Of a DNA stretch of 64,000 nucleotides, positions 1 through 11,870 are shown in pieces. This DNA comes from Chamaecyparis obtusa (taxonomy: Eukaryota > Streptophyta > Pinopsida > Cupressales > Cupressaceae): NCBI GenBank assembly GCA_027943335.1, contig BSBK01009267.1, forward strand, positions 999,001-1,063,000, read 5' to 3'. The notes beneath the pieces are model-generated. The model saw only the letters and a list, made by a program, of their open reading frames with translations, made no database searches and was not told where the DNA came from. Positions within the stretch are counted from its first letter, which is position 1, and the number at the start of each line of letters is the position of its first letter. Made by a program: the position numbers and the translations under genes.

Positions 1-509
1 TGTGCATTGGTCACTTCTTTGTGATTAATCCATTTGGATCTTTCCTTTTGGGAATTTGGATTAAGGATAGGTCATGTATTCCCCCTTTGCATATTATCTT
101 ATCTACCACTATTCAACCTTATTCACATTTTCATACCATTCACTTCACTTCCATCCATACCTAATAATTATCCTATCCATAATGGTGAATCCATTTCACC
201 ATTATTCATTATCACTCTACACAAGTTACAATTTTCATATACATAGTATTCATGCATGCACATGATAGCACACATGAGGACATAAAGGTTATAAGAGAGT
301 ATCACTTCTATATTAGTGATGATCATACACATTCCTCAGAGTTTGTGTAAGAATGCTTTAAAGTTTTCTATGACAGTTTAAGGGAAAGAGGTACAAGATA
401 CAAGAAATAGTTAATATGGTTAGACAATTGCATCTCACAATTCAAGAATGTAAGGATGTTTTACTAGTTGACTAGGATGCATGTGATAAGTGGTGTGCAA
501 ATTTTTTAG
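1..509. other. Unassigned AT-rich sequence
   Basis: I see no gene, repeat or element boundary here. The short reading frames near the left edge (34-265) have low-complexity hydrophobic translations and overlap one another in different frames, which is typical of chance frames in AT-rich DNA. Confidence 0.6.
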
Positions 510-975
510 AATACTGAGGTAGGTCATGGAAAGGGAGAGCATAATGGTGTAGGAGAATGTGTGAAAAGAGCTCTTACCAGAGAGGAATTGAAGTATGAAG
601 GTGGTTGAGTGTCAATAGATGGAGAAATAATTGTGCAATGGTGTAATTCTATGATGGGACTAGGTAATGCATGTAAGTCTATGGTTTCTAGATTTTTTTG
701 GTTAATACATGAATGTAACATTGAAAACTATTTAGATTGTTGTACACTTACAAGATTAAGTGACATGCATTCATTAATAAGTTCAAATGCAACATCATTA
801 GCTATTTATACTAGATAGATTGCATGATTTTTCCCTTTATGTATGTATTTTTTGTGGAATGAATGTGAATCAAAAGAGTGAGTTGACCAATGGTCTTGTA
901 GACCTTTGCAAACCCTATATGCACATCAACTTCTCTAAGCACTACAACTGAACCAGATGGAAGCATCAATATATT
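510..975 (+). pseudogene. Decayed exon of an uncharacterised split gene
   Basis: One frame from 510 reads through a glycine/histidine-rich start, HGKGEHNGVGECVKRAL (about 525-576). It then passes a TGA at 606-608, a 69-codon open stretch (609-818) and further coding-like sequence with Cys and Trp residues (FFPLC, SCRPL) to about 975, with TAG, TGA and TAA stops on the way. The pattern H-G-K-G-x2-[DN]-G-V-G-x2-V-K-R recurs, as far as I recall, in uncharacterised eukaryotic proteins that are often transposon-associated. I cannot name the family. Together with the two spliced exons downstream it looks like the remains of a multi-exon gene. No promoter is visible. Coding status is inferred from frame consistency only. 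Confidence 0.35.
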
Positions 976-1140
976 TTGATCATGTATCTAACCTAGTTGA
1001 ACCAGTTAATTTATCAATTTATTACTTAGTGAATTCTTTTTCTCATCTTGTATGCATTTTAAGATCAATTTATTAGTTCTTTATGTTGATTTTTGTATTA
1101 ACTTATAACCTTCTATTAAATGCATGTCATGTATATGCAG

Positions 1141-1577
1141 TCATTGTAGATGAGAGTAATGAAGAAGGAATGAATTACTTTATGTGTTGTTGTATTGAGG
1201 CCAAAAATAAATTGACAACTACACTCACTAATGGAGAGAGTATTGAGTACCCAATAGGTTCCATTGTTGTGACAGACACATTGCTTATAAGGTATTGTTG
1301 TTGTGTCATGTTGTATTGAGACCTCTTAAACTCAATTTATTACACTTTGTATTGATATTGGCATTAACTTATTTTTATAATAAAATGTAGGTACCCTATC
1401 AAGAATTCTAACGCCTGGTTGTTTAAGGGCTTTGAGACACATAGACATATTCTTCATTACTCTAATGTTGTTGTTGCAATAAATATTCAATTGATTAAAT
1501 GTTGTGGTAGACCTCTTAACAAGAATTTGTGGAAAGTTCATGAATCTTACCACAAGGCAATACTTGACACAATATGA
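1141..1577 (+). pseudogene. Two spliced exons of the same uncharacterised gene
   Basis: Exon 1141-1291 follows an acceptor (tatatgcag) and ends before a GT donor. An intron of 99 bp (1292-1390) ends in aatgtag, and exon 1391-1577 ends at TGA 1575-1577. Both exons are fully open in one frame and join in phase: the split codon AG|G gives Arg, followed by YPIKNSNAWLFKGF. Residues before the join include VDESNEEGM and YPIGSIVV. The C-terminal 62 codons are rich in His, Lys and Cys. About 110 open codons across a phase-consistent splice make coding origin more likely than chance, but I do not recognise the protein. It may belong to a transposon or to a host gene. Confidence 0.4.
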
Positions 1578-1680
1578 GTTAGAGCTAATCTAGAAGGGTC
1601 ACTTGATTGATTTTGGGCCATAAAGATGATTGATTCTACAATATGGTAGAATGACTTTGACAATTTGTATATGATTCTAT

Positions 1681-1935
1681 GTGCATATGATCTATAATAT
1701 GCATATTTAGATGTCAAACTTTGTATATAAAAACAACAATCAACTATAATGTGCATATTTAGATGCTAAATTTTGTATATAAAAATAACAATCGACTTTA
1801 ATGTGCATATTTAGATGCCAAATTTTGTATATAGAAATAACAATCAACTGTAGTGCATATTTAGATGAATTTTTTTGTATATATAAATAATAATGAGCTT
1901 CATCATGTGTATTAGATGTAAAATTTGAAATATAA
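1681..1935. repeat. 52-bp tandem repeat, about 4.5 units
   Basis: Units start with gcatatttagatg at 1701, 1753, 1805 and 1855, giving spacings of 52, 52 and 50 bp. A degenerate fifth copy lies near 1908. Each unit contains gtatataaaaataacaatc. The minus-strand reading frames here are by-products of the repeat. Confidence 0.85.
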
Positions 1936-2261
1936 AAGTGCCCATGGGGTTGATTTTCAAATATTAAGAGCCTAGAATTTATATATCCTAATTTGTACAA
2001 TTTGATTATAAATACATATTTAATTTTGTATCTTTACATTTGCATCATCTTAATACCATGGAAAATGCAAAAAATGTGATTCCTTACTATTAATTTTGTA
2101 TCCTTATATTTGTATCCTTACATTTGTATTGTCTTAATTCCATGTACATTTGTATCATCAAATGATGTAATAGTTGGAGTCATTGGGTCAAAATTGGTCA
2201 AATGTGTCCAAAGTAAAATGGTGATTCCCTAGGGTGAAGAGATAGTGTTGAAGGATTCCAT

Positions 2262-4125
2262 TCTAGCACCAAAAAACCTATGCCATTAGCTCCAATTGGG
2301 TAGGTAAATGCTAGTGACAACTCCATTTCACCCACGAAGTCACTAGAACATTTGCGATCATGCCAGATCAAAGTATCCCCAAGGTGCACTAAGCACGATT
2401 GGGAAACGATCTTTCAAGGCTCATATCTCAGACCCCATGAGAGGTATTGGAAAAATGTGAGATGCTACAAGACCATTTTTTTGAGGCCTACAATAACCTC
2501 TCTCCATTCTAGGAGATTTGAATTTTTTGAATTTAGCATGCTAATCTCGCTTGACACTAAAACTTGCAATGAGGGTCAGTTGAAATTTGCACCACTAGGT
2601 TTCTTCCAAACCACTTGTCTTGCCACTGAATGATCTATGCCATTAGCTCTGGTTGGGAGGTTAAATGCTAGTGACAACTTCATTTTGACCACAACTTCAA
2701 TAGAACATTTGCAACCATGTCAAACCAAAGTGTCCCCCAAGGTGCACTAAGCACAATTGGGCAATGATCTTTTGAGGCTTGTATCTTGGACCCCATGAGA
2801 GGTAAGGAAAATTGTGAGATGCTACAAGACCATGTTTTTGAGGCCTACAATAACCTCTCTCCATTTTGGAAGATTCGATTGTTTTTGAATTTGGCATGCC
2901 AATCTTGCTTGACGCCAAAACTTGCAGTGAGGGTCAGTTGAAAGTTGCACCACTAGGTTTCTTCCAAACTGTTCATCCTAGCACTGAATGGTCTACACCA
3001 TTAGATCTATTTGGGTGGGTAGACACCAATGACAACCTCATTTTTAGCAAGGAGTCACTAGAACATTTATGACCATGTCGGACCAAAGTGTCCCCACGGT
3101 GCACTAAACATGATTGGGAAATAATTTTTCAAGGCTCATATCTCAAACCCCATGAGAGGTATTGGTAAACTATGAGATGTTACACCACCATGTTTCTAAG
3201 GCCTAAAATATCCTCTCTCTATTATGAGAGATTCATTTTTTTTTGAATTTGGCATGCCAATCTTGCTTGACACCAAAACTTGCAGTGAGGGTCAGTTGAA
3301 AGTTACACCACTGGATTTCTTCCAAACCATTCATCCTGATGCCGAATGGTCTTCACGATTAGCTTTGTTTGGGCGGGTAAATGCTAGTGACAAACTTATT
3401 TTGACCATAGAGTCACTAGAATGTTTGTGACCATGCTGAACCAAAGTGTCCCCAAAGTACAATAAGCATGATTGGGCAACGATCTTTCGAGGGTCGTATC
3501 TTGGAACCCATGAGAGATATTAACAAACCATGAGATGCTACATGCCCATGTTTTTGAGGCCTAAAATAACCTCTCTCCATTTTGGGAGATTCAAATTTTT
3601 TTGAACTTGGCATGCCAATCTCGCTTGACACCAAAACTTGCAGTGAGGGTCCGTCGAAAGTTGCACCATTGGGTTTCTTCCAAACTATTCATCCTAGCAC
3701 TGAATGGTCTACGCCATTAGCTCCCGTTGGGTAGGTAAATGCTAGTGACAACCTTGTTTCAAACATGAATTCACTAGAATGTTCACGACCATGCAAGACC
3801 AAAGTGTCCACAAGGTGCACTAAGCACAATTGAGAAGTGATCTTTTAAGGCTCGTATCTCAAACCCCATGAGAGCTATCAATGAACTATGAGATGCTACA
3901 AGACCATGTTTCTGAGGCCTACAATAACCTCTCTCCATTCTAGGAGATTCAATTATTTTTTAATTTGGCATGTCAATCTTGCTTGATGCCAAAACTTGTA
4001 GTGAGGGTCAGTTGAAAGTTGCACCACTGGGTTTCTTCCAAACCGTTCATCCTGGCACCAAATGATCTACACCACTAGCACTGGTTGGGCATTTAAACAC
4101 TAGTGACAACTTCTTTTTGACCATA
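2262..4125. repeat. Satellite-like tandem array, unit about 358 bp, five copies
   Basis: The landmark taacctctct (tatcctctct in the third unit) occurs at 2494, 2851, 3209, 3567 and 3925, so the unit is 357-358 bp. Other landmarks that recur in each unit are caaagtgtcccc, catgagaggta, ttggcatgccaatc, acttgcagtgagggtcagtt and gtttcttccaaac. Units diverge visibly from one another, so the array is old. Short open frames on both strands repeat from unit to unit and are interrupted by stops, so I regard them as non-coding. The unit is about twice the length of nucleosomal DNA, as in many plant satellites. The array begins abruptly near 2262 and stops near 4125 with no terminal repeats. Confidence 0.9.
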
Positions 4126-4215
4126 AGTCCATGTATCATGTTGAAGAGGATCATCAAATCTTTCTCTTCTTGCAAGTGCTCTATCCAAAATTTTATGATT
4201 TAGGTTCAAGTCAAC

Positions 4216-4835
4216 ACAAGTTTATCTCATCAAACGAGCCTTTCTCAAATGATGGCTTACTAAGGAGGTTGTAATAACCCTCCTAGCAACTCTCTTATCT
4301 TTTTCCTTGGTAGTCTTCCCAATGGAATTGAGAGCTCTAAAAATATTTCTCACAATAATAGCATTCCTCTCCTTTTTCTTGTTCACACTAATCTCCAATT
4401 TGACTAGTATACATCTCATCTTCTGCATCTTTAACAATTGCATAAATATTTAACATTGCTCAACCAACATCTTATGGCTAAAAATTGATCAAAATTTTTT
4501 GAAACCCACAATTGAATGGTTCTTTTTGATCTCTTGTCATCGGAATTTCTCATTATGTTCTCATCAATTTCAAGTAACCATTTAGTTGTTCTTGAAGGTC
4601 TCAATTTTGAAGTTTGTCTTTCTTCCTCCCAAGGGACTTCATTTCTCATATAATTTGGAGATGTGTTACGTTGATTTGGTTCTTGTGTACCATTATCATT
4701 GTCAATTCCTTCTTATTCAATTGGTGGATTGTCATTGTCAATGTCCACACTTCCATTCTCCACATCTACATGTTCATTTTTAAAACCTACATTTTCATCT
4801 TCAATCCCTACATTCTCATTTTCAAAATTATTGTC
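4216..4835 (-). pseudogene. Decayed reading frame with acidic hexapeptide repeats
   Basis: On the minus strand from 4835 one frame reads an acidic run built of degenerate six-residue units (FENENV, GIEDENV, FKNEHV, DVENGSV). It crosses a single TAA (4713-4715) and continues into MRNEVPWEEERQTSK and KWLLEIDENIM up to about 4431. A second frame (4443-4222) continues with a Lys/Arg-rich stretch (KKKERNAIIVRNIFRAL, KRVARRVITTSLVS). The change from acidic to basic and the good frame length suggest a real, frameshifted protein-coding relic, possibly transposase-associated. I recognise no domain. The minus-strand frame just upstream (5167-4841) could be an earlier exon. Confidence 0.3.
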
Positions 4836-5265
4836 ATAAATCATGTGGGTGGGCATATGCCCACATCTTCATTAATATTTAACATACCTTGTCTCTTTTT
4901 TTGATGGGCAACCATATCCATTTCTCTATACACTTTAATCTCTTCATTTATGAGTTTCCTCTTTTGTTTATGCTTTTGACAACTACTAATCCCCATAGTG
5001 AGACCAAAAAGGTGATGCAACTTTTGGTAATAGAGAAATTCCAACCAAGAAGGGGAAAAAAGTGAATTTTTGTCTTCTACAACTGCAATCCTATGATTCT
5101 CTGTAGAAAAAATGTGTTTCTCAGGTTGAGGGACCCAGAGAATAAAATTTTTACTTTTCAATGCCAATAAAAAGAATCGTATATCTAAAAATATTAGATA
5201 TCTGAAATTGTTACATATATGATATTATCAGATATCTAAAATCTCTCACCCAAACTTTTCTGAAA

Positions 5266-5287
5266 TCTCTCTCTCTCTCTCTCTCTC
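5266..5287. repeat. (TC)n microsatellite
   Basis: About eleven TC units directly left of element A. A similar CT run lies just right of the element (14369-14384). Confidence 0.9.
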
Positions 5288-5309
5288 AATCTCTCCCTTA
5301 GGTATTAGG

Positions 5310-6809
5310 TGTTAATATGATTTCGAACAATAGAGAGGGGGGGTGAATCAGTTGTTCTCAGGTCTTGATGTATAAAACAAACTTCAAATTTTTTTCCTTT
5401 AAATCAGATCTAACAACCAAAACCAACTCGGTCATCACTGATTCAATAATAGAAACATATAACATTGCAGTCCACTACCCAACTGTATCTAACTTGTAAA
5501 ACACAGAAATGTTCAAACCAAAACATTCACACAAGCATTGACACTAGGATTTATAGTAGAAACCCAATCTGGGAAAAACCACTTTGTAACATGCTACTAT
5601 TATTTTCACTCTTCTAAAGTGAGCTCGGTTAAAAGCCAACCCTATCAAAGGTTACAATACACACTATTAGGTGTGACCTGGTTAAAGGATTTCAATCACC
5701 TTGTTAAAAGTGAGCCTTGTTATAGGACTTACATACACTCCATTAGAATGCAATCTTGTTCAAAGGATTTAACATATGACTGTTAGGTCAACCTCTGTTA
5801 AAAGGATTTTGACTATTACAATGGTTAGAAAGTAGCAGTAGTATTGATCTAAAAAACATACAACTCACTTTGAAAATATCAAATCCAATTCCATACATAA
5901 ATGCTGGTTTACTGACTTTGAAACTTTACCATTTCCATCTCTGATTTGCTCAGAACTTTTCTTCAAGCAACCACCACACTTCTCCTTCAGCCTTTTCTCC
6001 TTATACAGTCAATAAAATCTATCGATCTTCCAGTATCCTCTTTTCACCCATGCATACACATCTAATGCTTAGGTTCCCTTAATACTTTCCTCAATTAGGT
6101 TAACTCATCTTTTGCTACTCAATCTCCTTCGTAGATCTTAGGGTTAGGTCAGATTCATTGAATCTACCTGCTTTATGTTCTTTAGCTCCTTTTCTAGAAA
6201 CTTCTCAAACCTCTTAAAGATTTACAATAAAATGTTTTTTAGTGCATTCAATGCTTTCAAACAATCTATAAATAACATCAACATGTTTTACATAATCCAA
6301 AAATTCAACAATGTCGGCTCCAAATCTGAATTCTCTTCAAATATAAAAATGCTGATACTAGGTCAATACTGTGATCAACTACTCAGTCTTCATGTAGAAA
6401 GCTTGGTCATTACTAAAGATGTTTCCTCGGCTTATACTGTCTTTCTCGGTAATTAACTGATGTTTGGTCGACACTAGAATTTTGCTCTGCATATATTGAC
6501 TCGGTCAACATTAACATCACTCAGCTTAAACATGATTTCTCCATTTTTGCTCGGTCAAGCCTACCAGTTTAGTCTTCAATCTTACTAAGATAAACAATAC
6601 ATTGTCTCATCATTGTACAACATAGTCAAGTACACTTTGTAGTATCAAGATAACTCAACCTTTCCTTAGGTGCTATTGTTACCATCATTTCTTTCCCTTC
6701 TTCACAATAATACAATAGATATAGTACTTTCCTAAGTAGCAACAGTCTTGCCAGTTAAGGTTTGACATCAATGACAACACAACAATTGTTTCAATTGCAG
6801 CTTCCAACA
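5310..6809 (-). repeat. Element A 3' LTR
   Basis: 1,500 bp, matching 12864-14360 along its whole length with scattered substitutions. Both share gagggggggtgaatcag near the inner-strand end and short repeats of the type gttaaaaggatt. A TATA-like cttatacagt lies on the minus strand near 6002. Confidence 0.95.
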
Positions 6810-6821
6810 ATCTCCCTCTTT
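6810..6821 (-). other. Element A polypurine tract
   Basis: On the minus strand aaagagggagat abuts the 3' LTR start tgttgg, the expected primer for plus-strand DNA. A second similar run (caaagagggagatg) lies near 7066-7082; duplicated tracts are a reported Sirevirus trait. Confidence 0.85.
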
Positions 6822-7294
6822 GACATTGATGGCAACACCATATGATATCACCTGAATAACACATGGATTACCAACCAATCCAAAAACTTATTTATCCATT
6901 AGAGAAAAAAATTTGTAATATCCTTAGCTTCATTCTAATTCAGAATCTATAAGCCTCACTTCTATGACCATCAAAAATATTCAGATCTCCCTCTATCTCA
7001 ATTCTTCATCTTAGTTCATCTCCCTTACTTTTTAGTATCATGTGTTATTATATCATCTCAGTTCATCTCCCTCTTTGACAAAAATGCCAAAGCAACAACT
7101 AAAACATACATCCATCAGATGTAGACATTATCTATGTAGCTCAGTGTTTCTCCCTCTGTCATCTTGCTTATGACTGATTCCTTGTCTTTTCTCTTCTTCA
7201 CAACTCTAGGCCAGTCCTAAAATGTGACAATCTGCTGCATCAATCTATCAAATATTCTACTATAGCATATTTGATGCAGTGCTTCCTAGCTTGA

Positions 7295-8918
7295 CTAGGC
7301 AGCCTTAGTTAGGGGAAGGACCCCTAATTGGCTTCTCAAATACTCATGAGCTTCGCTAGGTAAAGCTTTAGTAAATATGTCTGCTAATTGTTCCTTTGTA
7401 TTCACATATTCCATTTGGACTTCTTTAGCTTGTACCAATTCTCTCAAATAGTGATACTTGATTGCTATGTGCTTGGTCTTAGTATGCATCACTGGATTCT
7501 TAGAAATATTGATAACACTTGTGTTATCATAGAAAATAACAACACGTTTAGTGATTTCTTCTTTCATACCTACCAACAACTATTTTATCCATACCAAATT
7601 TGAACAGTTTACTATAGCAACAACATACTCGGCTTCAACAGTAGATTGGAAAATGCAATTTTGTTTCTTGCTTGTCTAGGAGACTAATCTCTATGCAAGA
7701 AAGAAAGCTTCACCACTAGTACTCTTTTTGTCATCTACAGTTCCTACCCAATCAACATCTATATATACTCTTAGTTCAAATTTGTCATCCTTCTTGTAAT
7801 ATAGCCCATAGTTAGCAGTCCCTTTCAAATATCTCATAATTCTTTTCACAACCATCATGTGTGTTTCCTTAGGATTGGCAGAGAATCTTGCCACAATCCC
7901 AACAACTAGTGCAATATCTGTTCTACTATGTACAACATACTACAATTTTCCAATCATGGATCTATACAAAGTCTGGTTCACTCTTGCAACATCATCATTC
8001 TTAGATATCTTTTGTCCAGTAACCATAGGAGTACTCACTGGTCTAGAATCTTCCATCCCAAAAGTTTTTAGTATCTCATTAACATACTTAGACTGTGTAA
8101 TGAAAATTTCTTTCTTCATCTGATATACTTGTAAACCAACAAAGAATTTGATCTCACCAAACATGCTCATTTCAAATTCATTTTGCATTTCTTTTGAAAA
8201 TCTTTTACACAAAGCATCTTCTCCACCAAAAATAATATCATCTACAAATTTTTTTTTCCAACAGAATACCTTTACCTTCTTCATCTTTCATGTACATATT
8301 GCTTATGTCATTTGTTCTTGAAAATCCAATCTAGATCAAATAGTTATGTAATCTCTCATACCATGCTCTGGGAGCTTGTTTCAATCCATATAGTGCTTTG
8401 TTCAGTTTGCATACCATGTGTTTTCTATTTGGATCAATAAAACCTTCTGGCTATTCTATGTAAACTTCTTCTAGTATACCATTCAAAAATGCAGACTTGA
8501 CATCCATTTGATATACCTTGAAATGTTTATAAGAAACATATGCAAGAAAAGTTCTTACTCCTTCCAGTTTAGCTACAGGGGAAAATGTCTCCCCATAATC
8601 TATTCCTTCTTCTTGTGTGTAGCCTTTGCATACCAGCCTAGCTTTGTTCCTAGTTATTTCACCATTTTCATTCATCTTATTTCGGAACACCCACTTTGTT
8701 CCTATAACATTTTTGTTTTTAGGTCTTGGCACCAGAGTCCAAGTATCATTCTTCTCTATCTGGTCAATTTCTTCATTCATTTCTTGTATCCAATCTTCAT
8801 TTCCTAATGCCTCTCTAGTTGACTTAGGTTCAAATTCACACAGTAAACATGTTGGATCTTTTGTCTTACTTCTGGTCAGAATTCCAATATGCTTGTCTCC
8901 AATTATCTATTCAAGCTT
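7295..8918 (-). pseudogene. pol: Element A pol, part 2: reverse transcriptase and RNase H
   Basis: From 8918 downwards the frame opens with [15 protein letters not shown], then the RT N-terminal region ([48 protein letters not shown]). A stop follows at the QPEGF position, then [17 protein letters not shown], a frameshift near 8.3 kb and KICR*YYFWWRRCF. The catalytic YVDD box (normally just downstream of [13 protein letters not shown]) is destroyed, having decayed around 8.24-8.28 kb. RNase H pieces follow (RVYIDVDWVGTVDDKKSTSG, 7894-7691) and the C-terminal domain KEQLADIFTKALPSEAHEYL (7579-7295). It cannot make an active enzyme. The part upstream of 8918 continues beyond the inserted solo LTR at 10139. 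Confidence 0.85.
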
Positions 8919-8923
8919 GTGAT

Positions 8924-10133
8924 TGTAATACCCCAAAAATGGGCTATAAGCTCATTAATCTTCTATATCAACAATTCGAATGAAATCGACATCAAAGTCC
9001 TAACCAAAGGCACATCTGCACATCATCGAATCCTAATTGATTATCATAAATTCTGCATCGGGGAATATTCCTAGTAATATTCCTAATTATCTTAATTATC
9101 TTTAATTTAATAATTATTTGGCAATAAATCACATTTATCCTAAGTTTGATTAATTGAATATTTTCATATTTAATTAATTAGATTTAATATTTGCCACTTA
9201 ATTGTTTAATTAAATTTAATTCTATCTATTATAAATTGTATTATTTAATTTTGACAATAAATCCAAAATCCTATGATTAATTGATTAAATTCTTATTTAA
9301 TTAATTAAAGCAAGTTGTCATTATTTAATAATATAGTTTTTAATAAAAGTTTAAAAAATAATTGATTAACCCATAAATCAATTGTTTTATTTTCAAAAAG
9401 CAGTTAAGTTGGAAATAAATCACTTTATTATTAAATTAATTCATAAATAAAACATGCACAATCATAAAAGAAGACAACTATCAATTATCAATTAAAGCTA
9501 AACTCTATTTTGAGTTAAAACTTAGCTTTTGCATGTTTTTGTGAATTCAATTATCTTTATTATCAGATAACTCAAAAATCAAGTTGAGTTAATCTGAGTG
9601 ATTTATGGCTTTCTTCCATGCACCTCCAAAGTCCTAGATTTCTATAAAAATAAGGCTTAGCTCTTCATAATTCATCTCTAAAATCTCTCAAATTTGCATC
9701 CACAAATTTGCATTCTCACGCTATCAAATTGGAGTCTGAAGAATCATCTTTGCGAATCCAAGCTATTGTGAGATCTTTCTAGTTTTGAGCATTGCATATC
9801 ATTTAGCATAGATTCATAACATTGTTAGATCAAATTTCCATATTAGCATAGATTCATATCAATTTTTCATTATTATTGCATATAAAATACCAAAAAAATA
9901 GATTAATTACATTCATATTTCATATCAGTTTTGCATTAAAATCCTTTGTTTAGGTGTCGTCTAGGTCACTGATCTTGATAACAATCTGAGAACATTCATC
10001 TCAAACCTACTAGAAGGTAGTAAATCTCTTGGTTAGAGTAGATTTCAATTTTGCACGATTTTGATTATAGCTAACCTCTAATGTTTTACTGAAGTGTTGT
10101 GTCTACAGATCAGGTACAATTTTCACACACATA
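8924..10133 (+). mobile_element. Solo LTR inserted in pol of element A
   Basis: Bounded by the 5-bp direct repeat gtgat (8919-8923 and 10134-10138). It starts tgtaataccccaaaaatggg and ends cacacacata, where CA has probably become TA. Length is 1,210 bp, AT-rich, with no coding capacity. A plus-strand TATA box (ctataaaaataagg, about 9641-9655) lies about 720 bp in, as expected for an LTR promoter. The tgtaatacccc start resembles Ty3/gypsy LTRs more than the copia LTRs here. Removing it and one gtgat joins RRHH to KLE in the pol frame, which is strong support for the boundaries. Confidence 0.8.
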
Positions 10134-10138
10134 GTGAT

Positions 10139-11765
10139 GTCTTCTTACATATTTTTCCAAAATAGGTTCAGCTCTTCTCTCCTCTATTTCATCAGGTTCC
10201 CCAACAAGATTGTCAGATTCAACTTCTGAATGCTCAACAACCTCTTCCTGATACTCGACAACATTATCTTGTCACTCGACATGTTCTTGTTCTCTCTCGG
10301 CACCATTTTCCTAATGCTCAACATCATCTTCCTGTTGCTCAACATTGCTTACCCAAGACTCAACATCAGGTGCAAGTCTATTACTTGCCTCTTCTTCTTC
10401 TTTAATATACACAAAAGATCTATAATCTTCTGGTTCTCTTTTGCTGTCAGCTTCATTTATTTCTGCATACTCATCAACTTTGACATTCACACTTTCCATA
10501 ATTTTGTTAGTGGTAGAGTTCAAGCACTTATAAGCTTTACTTTTTGTGGAATACCCTAGGAATATGCCTTCATCACTTTTAGCATCAAACTTTCCATTCC
10601 GATCATCTTTTAATATGTAGAACTTGCTTCCAAAGATTCTAAAGTATTTAACACTCGGTGCATGCCCATGGCATAATTCATAGGGTGTTAGATTTGTACC
10701 TTTTTTGATCTGTACTCGGTTAAGAGTGTAGACATCAGTGCTTATAGCTTCTTTCCAATATTTCTATGCCACATTCTTTTCAATCAACAATGTCCTTGCA
10801 CAATCCAAGATAGGTCTGTTTCTTCTCTCCGCTATACCATTTTGTGGAGGTGTTCTAGGTGTAGACATCTGTCTTTTGATCCCTCTTTCATTGCAAAATA
10901 GATTGAATTCATTTGATGTAAATTCTCCACCTTAGTCAAATCTAAGACATTTCAGGTTCCTACCTGTCTCCTTCTCAACCATAGCCAAATACCACTCAAA
11001 GAATTGAAAAGCATCAGATTTTTCTTTCAAAAACATTACATGCATCATCCTAGTATGATCATCAACAAACAAAATAAAATATCTAGCACCATAGTAACTT
11101 TGTACACCCATAGGCCCACAAAGGTCAGTATGAACCAAATCCAAAATATTTTTAGAAGTAAAGGATTTGCTCTTAAAACTTGACTTTGTCATTTTTCCTA
11201 ACTGACATTCCTTGCACATCACATTCTTAGGTTTCTTCAATCTAGGTAGACCTCTTACTTTCTTCTTTTTACTTATTTCTACTAGATTATCAAAATTAAC
11301 ATGACATAGCCTCTTATGCCATAACCAAATGTCATCAAGTTGTGCAACCATACATGTTTCTTCAAATAGGTCAAGATAGAACAAATTACCTCTAGTCTGT
11401 TCTCCACTTCCAATCAATTCACCAGTATCATCAAATATTTTAACTTTCTTATGATGAAATTCCACTCGGTAACCAATTCTGTTGAGCTGAGCAACACTTA
11501 GCAGATTATAATTAAGACCTTTAACCCAATATGCATTTTCACAAGATATCTTATCAGTCAGTTTAATCAAACCTTTTCCTCTAACAAGACATGGTGCATC
11601 ATTACCAAATGTTACACTTTTACCTCTATAATGATGTAAGGTCTCAAACTTACTCTTGTCACCAGTCATGTGATGTGAACAACCACTATCAATAATCCAT
11701 TTGTCATTCTTGTTCACATAGGAAATCAATGCAGTTTTCTCATCCTCATCAGATTCATCTTTCAT
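10139..11765 (-). pseudogene. pol: Element A pol, part 1: protease and integrase
   Basis: The frame (11765 down) contains the aspartic protease motif WIIDSGCSHHMTG and the GAG-pre-integrase zinc-binding region (WHKRLCH with CKECQLGK). The integrase core follows: HTDLCGPM, then RFD at 10932-10940 with a stop directly behind it, then GGEFTSNEF and NGIAERRNR. It runs on in the same frame through an acidic, low-complexity linker (PEDYRSFVYIKEEEEASNR) to about 10139, where the solo LTR begins. Only nonsense changes and no frameshift are evident in this part. It shares the frame of the upstream gag ORF. Confidence 0.88.
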
Positions 11766-11870
11766 TGCAACACAGACTACCTCAATTTCAAAATCATCAC
11801 TATCAGTGTTAGTTTCTTCTTCAGCAATGTAACAAGATTTCTTACCTTTTCCTTTGTAGTCTTTGTTCCT

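Noticed and set aside
2352..3634. Repeated short ORFs on both strands of the 358-bp array
   Set aside because: They repeat because the DNA repeats, are broken by stops within each unit and have no start or domain context.
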